Shown: piece after piece, positions 58,801 through 64,000 of the stretch
Numbering within the stretch: the stretch's first letter is position 1
Layout of the letters: each line of letters begins with the position of its first letter
DNA from: Mytilisepta virgata
Taxonomy: Eukaryota > Mollusca > Bivalvia > Mytilida > Mytilidae
Assembly (NCBI GenBank): GCA_028015205.1
Contig: CM051514.1
Coordinates: 32,318,150-32,382,149, forward strand
Direction of reading: 5' to 3'
DNA length: 64,000 nt
The notes under the pieces: generated by a model
What the model saw: only the letters and a program-made list of their open reading frames with translations
What the model was told of the DNA's origin: nothing
Database searches by the model: none
Translations under genes and position numbers: made by a program

Positions 58801-60745
58801 TCATATTTTACACAAGAAGAGGAGACAAAACCATACATAAAGCGATTCGCTGAAGAGAGGATCCCTAAATATTTAAAATATTTCGAATCTGTGCTACATT
58901 ACAATAATGGCGGGAAAGGGTGAGATAAATATCACAGAAAAGGAATAAAAATCCATTGTTGATATTTCATAAATGATAAAGTTTTCTTCGAACCGATTAA
59001 ATAAGTTTAACCATAAAATACAAGACACATGTGTAATAGTAAATTAGATGACTTAGATCAGTCTCAGTTTATTACATGTAATGTACCTACCAGAATATTC
59101 TGGTATTGCAGTCCTAAAATTACATTGATTCTTTTAAGTAGAAATCTTCCCTCATTAACTTAACATATTTAGAAAAGTAATGCTGTGTAACATTTAGAAA
59201 ATTGTATTATTGTTTGGCTTTCCGTACAGTTCACCTTGACTTAATGTGTCAAGAAGTCTTTAAATTATTATCATTTGTACATGTATCTCAATTATCGAAA
59301 TAGGAAATATTATTTTTGAAAAAAATGAAGGTTTTTATAGCTTATAAATTATGATTTTAATTTGTTTTTAATAGCATTTACATTTAATAACTTATTCTAA
59401 GTTTTGTCATCTAGATAAATATTGTTAAATATCCTATTTCATTTTTAGCTAACCTGTCCTAAAAGGACATGTGAGCTTTTGCCTTTACTTGGCGTCTGTC
59501 GTCCGTCGTCCGTCGTAAACTTTTTCAAAGATCTTCTCCTTTGAAACCACTGAACCAATTACAGCCATTCTAAGTTCGAATGATCCTTAGGGTACCTAGA
59601 ATAAAGTTTGTGTTTAATGTTCTTGTCCGTCGAGAAACATGGCTAAAAATAGAACATATGGGGTAAACTGCAAGTTTTGGCTTATATCTCAAAAACTAAA
59701 GCATTTAGAGCAAAACTTACGTGGGTAAAAATGTTCATCAAGTCAAGATCTACCTGCCATGAAATTTTCAGAGGAATCGGTCAACCCATTTTTGAGTTAT
59801 TGCCCCTGAAGTGTTAATTTTAAGGAAATTTGCAGTTTTAGGTTACTAACTTGAATATTATAATAGATAAAGACAAACTGTAAACAGCAAAAATATTCAG
59901 CAAAGTAAGATCTACAAATAAGTCAACATAACCAAAATCGTCAAATGACCTCTTATAGGAGTTTTTGCCCTTGAAAGATTAGTTACACGTAAACATAAAA
60001 TAATGGTCTGACATATTGTCACATGTTTAGAGCATAACTTGATATAAATTAAATGGTAGCTGTACAAGTAAAATGGAGGGTTAAGGTCAAGGTCATTTTA
60101 AAAGTCCATAGCAGCCGATGAAAAAGTCCCAAGCAAAACTATATATTTGTGTTAAGGACCTTAGAATTTACCCGTACAAGTCAAAAAGAAAGGTCAAGAG
60201 TCAAGGTCATTGAAAAATTCCATAGCAACCGATGAAAAAGTCCCTAACAACCATATATATTTGAGTTCAGGACCCTAAAATTTACCTATTTAAGTTAAAA
60301 TGGAAGTCGAGAGTCAATGCCATTGAAAAAGTCCATGAGATGAGAAAGACCCTAGCAACCATATCTATTTGGGGTCAGGATTCTATGTTTTAGCTGTACA
60401 GGTCAATATTAAGGAGAAAATTGTGACGGTATACATTAAATAACAAAAATAATTATTGATGCAAGATCTACAGAAAATATAACGGGTGAGCGATTGAGGC
60501 TCTTGTTTCTTATCTGATTTTTTTCATATTTTAGATTCCTTTTTGGTGACAAGCTGACTTATGTTGATCTTGCACTTTTCTGGGTACTGAAGGCAACAGA
60601 GGCAAGTTATCCTGAGGCTTGGAAAAATGCTGATTATTGTCCGTTATTGAAGGCATTCAGAGATAGGATCGAAAATAGACCAAATATCAAAGCTTATTTG
60701 AATTCTGATAGGTTCAGACCTCTGGAAAACAACAGTATGATGTGA
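54313..60745 (+). CDS. Cytosolic glutathione S-transferase, sigma/pi-like (4 exons)
   Basis: Join: 54313-54505, 55401-55535, 58766-58919, 60535-60745; 693 bp, 230 residues, all introns GT/AG with compatible phases. The thioredoxin-like N-domain has the expected catalytic Tyr position in ELYYHNFLNGRSAYIRLIF, the cis-Pro in GGFPVLFPP, and a QTSVICKYLG glutathione-binding turn where most family members have Q-S. The helical C-domain contains GFLFGDKLTYVDLALFWVL, with the T-x-x-D N-capping box, and ends in NRPNIKAYLNSDRFRP. It should conjugate glutathione to electrophiles in the cytosol. Length is slightly above the usual 200-220. Upstream, TTTTTAG at 54286-54292 may be the acceptor of a 5' UTR intron. 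An AATAAA lies at 60774. Introns 2 and 3 carry large repeats. The GST assignment is sure, the class less so. Confidence 0.85.
55401..55535 (+). CDS. GST exon 2
   Basis: Acceptor TTATTACAG, donor GTAACA. Encodes GDFQLGQTSVICKYLGEKYG and the start of the helical domain, EVDKWRADMINTEIHDYLAQ. Phase 1 at both ends. Confidence 0.82.
55845..55922. repeat. (GTC)n microsatellite
   Basis: A GTC/CGT trinucleotide tract with a few GTCTGC and GTCC interruptions, right after the terminal palindrome. The Thr-rich minus-strand frame here is an artefact. Confidence 0.85.
55930..56395. repeat. Tandem array, about 162 bp unit, 3 copies
   Basis: Units begin at ggttttcgcac..ataact at about 55933, 56094 and 56258. 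They share gaaatctatgaaatttaaac and ggaaggttgggattg. Confidence 0.8.
56395..56930. repeat. Tandem array, about 258 bp unit, 2 copies
   Basis: The phrase gtccaaaattaaactttgtt recurs at about 56395 and 56652, with a broken third start at about 56912. Each unit itself holds two alternating half-units (cttt/ctta-gtttgatttt). Confidence 0.75.
56927..58270. repeat. Tandem array, 550-570 bp unit, 2 full copies and a partial third
   Basis: Units start at gctaaaaaaggggtaaatta: 56927, 57476 and 58048. Full units contain G tracts of varying length, ccacagcatattgtattgc and tctgtgtcagaaacctatta. The copies are almost identical except for homopolymer length, so the same open frame appears at 56986 and 57608; it is not a gene. 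Confidence 0.82.
58766..58919 (+). CDS. GST exon 3
   Basis: Acceptor ATATTTTAG, donor GTGAGA. Encodes GRLAFHGIHHTASYFTQEEE through KRFAEERIPKYLKYFESVLH and ends in NNGGKG. Enters in phase 1 and leaves in phase 2. Its codons were found through splice context rather than a start codon. Confidence 0.8.
59446..60504 (-). mobile_element. GGTGAGCTA-family element, reversed, in GST intron 3
   Basis: Begins tagctaacctgtcctaaaagg-acatgtgagctttt with gtccgtcgtccgtcgt and ends gagcgattgaggctcttg, the reverse complement of the ends seen at 31260-32957. The interior has several degenerate units (aaaagtccatagcaaccgatg) and no tandem core like that copy. Confidence 0.6.
60535..60745 (+). CDS. GST exon 4 and stop
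   Basis: Acceptor TTTTAG, then FLFGDKLTYVDLALFWVL through RDRIENRPNIKAYLNSDRFR to NNSMM and TGA at 60743-60745. It contains the N-capping box (T-Y-V-D) and the C-terminal helix of the GST fold. Confidence 0.83.
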
Positions 60746-60773
60746 TCATTTCATTAAAGTCAGAAGTATATTA

Positions 60774-60779
60774 AATAAA
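60774..60779 (+). terminator. Polyadenylation signal of the GST gene
   Basis: AATAAA 28 nt after the stop codon; an earlier ATTAAA lies at about 60752. The very short 3' UTR would be unusual but possible; other signals may be used. Confidence 0.5.
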
Positions 60780-60799
60780 AGGAAATTTTGTACGTGAAC

Positions 60800-61470
60800 T
60801 AGTTTGTGCTTAATTAGTGATGATGACTATGATCTGCTAAAAGACATTAAACTAGTCGAAGTTGCCAATGCTCTGTCTACCTTCAGATTGAATGGATTAA
60901 AATGATAAATTTTGTAGATTTTTTTTGATAACCATCAAATGGTATTATTACATAATTAAATCTCTTCTTTTAATTTGTTAATTGGCAGTTAATCAATTGT
61001 AAATGTGTAATTAAGTATTTGTATTATGTAAAACGGTTAAGATTACAAGTAAACATTTTTAGACAATTTTTTTTTACAGTTTTTCTTTCTATATTGCATA
61101 AGAGTATCTGCCCCACAGTATTTGGGTTATTTGTCTCATGAGTTTACATTTTGAGACCTTGAGACTCAAACTAAGGTATGTGCACATCTAACATATCAAC
61201 ATTTGCGTCATTTTAACACTTTAAAAATTGTAATAATGTAATCTCTCATGCTCGTTTTCTTCGGAATTCTTGTGAAAGTGTTTTGATGTATGACAGGCAT
61301 CAATGAGGTAACTTCCTAAAGATTTTCCTGACTATAGGACAAACTGTAAATGACGTCGAAAATAGTCAATTCAACAAAAAGTTAGCGCTATTCCTAAAAA
61401 TAAACGCAGAATTTCATATAATAACATATCATAAGTAGACAAAAGACAACAGCTTACAAAAACGGAGTCC
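60800..61470. other. Downstream of GST, no gene seen
   Basis: AT-rich intergenic sequence without recognisable feature. Confidence 0.4.
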
Positions 61471-61474
61471 TATT

Positions 61475-61845
61475 TTTAAGTTTAAAGTTTAAACTTATTC
61501 ATTTATAGTGGATTGGGAAACAAGTTATACCAACTTATACTAATTCCTTTTCACCTGGCGGGTGCGAGAGCGGCCCCTGTAGCGGCATTTTAGCCTACTC
61601 TTTTTCGACATCTGCAGAGTAGTCTTTAAGTTGCAAAGGGTGTTCTTCTCCCTTAACATGGGACAGCCATTTTTCGGCCCCATTCGACGGACTAGCATCG
61701 TTTACTGCGACCATCCTCACAAATGGTGTCGATAGGGCGTCACAAATTTGATCCCTAAAATGTTCATCCCGAACGGCAATCGAACCAGGGACCTTTGGCT
61801 TCTTAGTCGGATGCGCTAACCACTACACCACGGCGCCCTCATTTG
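61475..61845 (-). mobile_element. tRNA-derived SINE, second family
   Basis: Read on the minus strand the head is tRNA-like: A box TGGTGTAGTGGTTAGCGCAT (61830-61811) and B box GGTTCGATTGCC (61786-61775). It is followed by about 250 bp of body and a tail of gtttaaactttaaac near 61490. The 3' CCA and good acceptor pairing of a real tRNA are absent. The family differs from the SINE at 47359. No clear target-site duplication. Confidence 0.65.
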
Positions 61846-61849
61846 GCAG

Positions 61850-63193
61850 GCACATGAGAGTAATCAACTAAATATTGGGTAACAAAACAAAGTCAGACAA
61901 TCAATGTTTATATAGTATTGTCAATTTGCTTACATGACGAACAAACTATTTTTTTTCTATTCATCTTTCAGCCTTTTCTATTAATTTCTATCAGCAACAA
62001 TCGTTGATACCAAATTGTAATGCACTTGTATTTCAAAAAATTATGCGAGATCAGCAGTGTCAAAGATCGATGAAAATCAAAAACGATAATCTTCCTAGAG
62101 TAGATTAAATATACCGAAATTGCATCAAAAGTAAACAATTCCGCCTCTACAAAGAGTTTGCAGAGAAAAGAGAGGCCTTTTCCGGTATATAGATAAAGTA
62201 TTTACCCTTATTAATCCTATTTTGCCGTCGAACCGAATTCTTACTCCCGATTTCTCAAATAAATACAATCCCTTGCTTTAGAAACGAGAGAATCAAATGA
62301 AGTGAAATTTTGATAACAGCTTTCATTGAATATATTGACTTGCCTAAACAATCTTTGTTTTTAATTTCTCAAAACATCAAGAAGGTTCTCAGATAAAAAT
62401 CCATGGATCACCCATGTTTACATTAACACAGGGTTAAATGAATGGATGAATAATTGTTTAAAATCCAGTGTCAATTATTATATGCATATCAGGACAAGAA
62501 CATGTTGATGTGATATGACCGAGGCGGTTCTATTCACTTGAATGTTATTTGATCAACTCGTGTAAATATTAAAACAGGGAACAAATACTATAAATGCTTC
62601 ATTAAAAAATTAAACGAAATCAATTAAACGAAACGAATCAAATAATAATGTACTGGCGATTTAAACCAAATGCTGTTGTAAAGAGGACACATATATCTAA
62701 GGAGCAATCCAAAAACATAATCCATTAGACAGACAAAACCCGTGAAGACAAATGAACAACCACAAGCACAACAAATAAACACTGATAAGTAGGCATGGCA
62801 ACTGCACTCGTCACGTTACAAACTTTGGTAATACAGTACTGTAAAATATAACTATTGTAAAGTATTCGTTTCATATCGTTAAATCAAATCATGATGAATA
62901 CCGTAAACATTTGAAGTAATAGTGTTGGTTTTGTTTCAAAACATTGCTGTAATGAATCGACTGTGAAACCAGTATTGTGTAGACATTGGTAGATATTTAG
63001 GATTTCATTAGTTTTAGCATAGTCCGGGATTCTACTAACATCGGCATTTTGATGGGAGAGAGGGTTAGAAAGTTCCTGTATCATTAGCAACAATTTACAA
63101 TCCAAATATATGAAAAAAAAATCCCTTATCCGAAAAACTAAAAGCGAAGCTATAGAATAAGGAGAAAATTATTATAAAAAACGAATTTAGGTA
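61850..63193. other. No gene seen
   Basis: AT-rich. A short stretch near 62690-62780 (aaggagcaatccaaaaacataatccattagacagacaaa... acaacaaataaacac) is the reverse complement of the 3' end of the Penelope-type copies (6380-6480), a further decayed fragment. The minus-strand frame 62884-63105 shows no domain or splice border that I recognise. Confidence 0.4.
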
Positions 63194-63586
63194 GATCCAA
63201 AGATACTAATATGAGATATAGTAAATTTATACTATGCTGTATACGACGTATTTCAAAGAGTTACCTCTCATCAGCAGCATTAAAACCGAAACATTTGGAA
63301 GACAAAAAACCAACCTTATATTAAACAAGAAGTACTCAATCAAAAATACCGAAATAGGAAGCCAAATTTCAGCTAAAGAGATCTACCATGTGCAATACAA
63401 GGAATGAACCCTTAGTATTTCTATTATTTTTGAATTTTGCTAAATACTGGTAATTTCTGTAACCAATCAATGAATAATCATGTCAGATAAGTCTGACGAC
63501 TGGGTTGGCGAATACCCTCGGGGACCTAGGGTCCACCAGCAGAGGCATCATCCCAGGAATTTCAAAATAACAATCCAAAGATACTA
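63194..63586 (-). repeat. Single inverted copy of the 378 bp satellite unit
   Basis: One complete unit (63586 down to 63208) plus the first 14 bases of a second (63207-63194), reversed relative to the array at 41431-43699. It keeps both internal palindromes with small changes. One unit plus a stub shows it moved as part of an array-bearing element or was left by array contraction. Confidence 0.8.
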
Positions 63587-64000
63587 GCCGCAAAAGGCGC
63601 TGTAGTTAGTTATACTAAATGTTGTCTTCATTTATTATTAATTTTACAACCTAGTTTTAACAAATTATAATCAATAATGTCATGAAAATATTTAGTACAA
63701 ATCACTTATATTTCAAACAGACGGATTTTTAATCTGATCAGAAATCCCCTTATGAGTATTGTGCGTGGTAATATTGCAAAGGGTCACTTGGAAAATTCGA
63801 TGAAAAATTCTCCTATTTGAACAGTTAAAAAGTTGAAAATGTGCAGGGTTTGTTATATCTAGCGTGACCTATTGTGTATGTTATCACTCTAAACTTAGTA
63901 CCAACAATCATGGTGGTTTGGAAATTTATTTGCTGATTTCATCGACCTTCAATGTGGCTACAAATGTGATGAAGCTTGAATTTCTCATTCTTCAATGCAC
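63587..64000. other. Right edge, no feature seen
   Basis: No plausible exon or repeat was recognised. Confidence 0.35.

Noticed and set aside
61775..61835. A functional tRNA gene on the minus strand
   Set aside because: Pol III boxes are present but the acceptor stem does not close cleanly and the sequence continues into a SINE body with a tail.
1..64000. CRISPR arrays, prokaryotic operons or viral genomes
   Set aside because: Repeats are either too long, inverted or degenerate; genes are spliced; no prokaryotic signals or viral gene sets are seen.

Overview
The window looks like nuclear DNA of a marine bivalve, most likely a mussel close to Mytilus. It is AT-rich. Its genes are split into short exons by kilobase introns with GT/AG borders, and mobile elements and tandem repeats fill much of the rest. 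Several dispersed repeats match families I remember from mussel genomes: the ATACGACCGCAAA-bounded element, the GGTGAGCTA-ended element and the CTAGACCACTCGGCCA tRNA-type SINE. The organism call is inference; no search was run. There is no CRISPR array, operon or prokaryotic signature.

Left third (1-41 kb): a cluster of small immunoglobulin-domain genes. Gene A (minus strand, 14662 to 32) can be assembled from five exons with compatible phases: signal peptide, one Ig domain, transmembrane segment, and two tail exons; predicted length 217 aa. Gene B (plus strand, 17911 to 25396) is divergent from A and can be assembled from four exons: signal peptide, one Ig domain, a short stalk and a hydrophobic C-terminus, about 169 aa, without a cytoplasmic tail. 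A TATA box and initiator lie upstream. Further right on the minus strand are a tyrosine-containing acidic tail exon (27673-27925), a broken Ig exon (37156-37495) and an orphan C-terminal tail exon related to that of gene A (40718-40789). All Ig exons, intact or broken, are placed so that they start and end in phase 1.

These introns and gaps hold four or more fragments of a Penelope-type reverse transcriptase element, non-LTR retrotransposon remnants, a hAT-like element with a decayed zinc finger, several inverted-repeat elements, and a nested stack at 28131-33030. There a Penelope-type 3' end is split by a 2.6 kb segment carrying 446 bp direct repeats, then by a terminal-inverted-repeat element that itself holds an insertion made of 166-167 bp tandem units.

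Middle (41-54 kb): a six-unit satellite of about 378 bp (one inverted single copy lies at 63.2-63.6 kb), a SINE with clear 11 bp target-site duplications, a minisatellite, an inverted-repeat element and a LINE 3' end. I see no host gene here.

Right (54-61 kb): a complete four-exon gene for a cytosolic glutathione S-transferase (230 aa, plus strand). Its second intron carries a 2.7 kb terminal-inverted-repeat element built of successive tandem arrays; its third carries a GGTGAGCTA-family element. Beyond it are a tRNA-derived SINE and the single satellite copy.

The most interesting content is the divergent, apparently rapidly evolving Ig receptor cluster: one member with a long tail, one without, one with an SH2-type tyrosine motif, plus decayed parts. 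The layout resembles paired or expanded immune receptor families, but function is inferred only from architecture.
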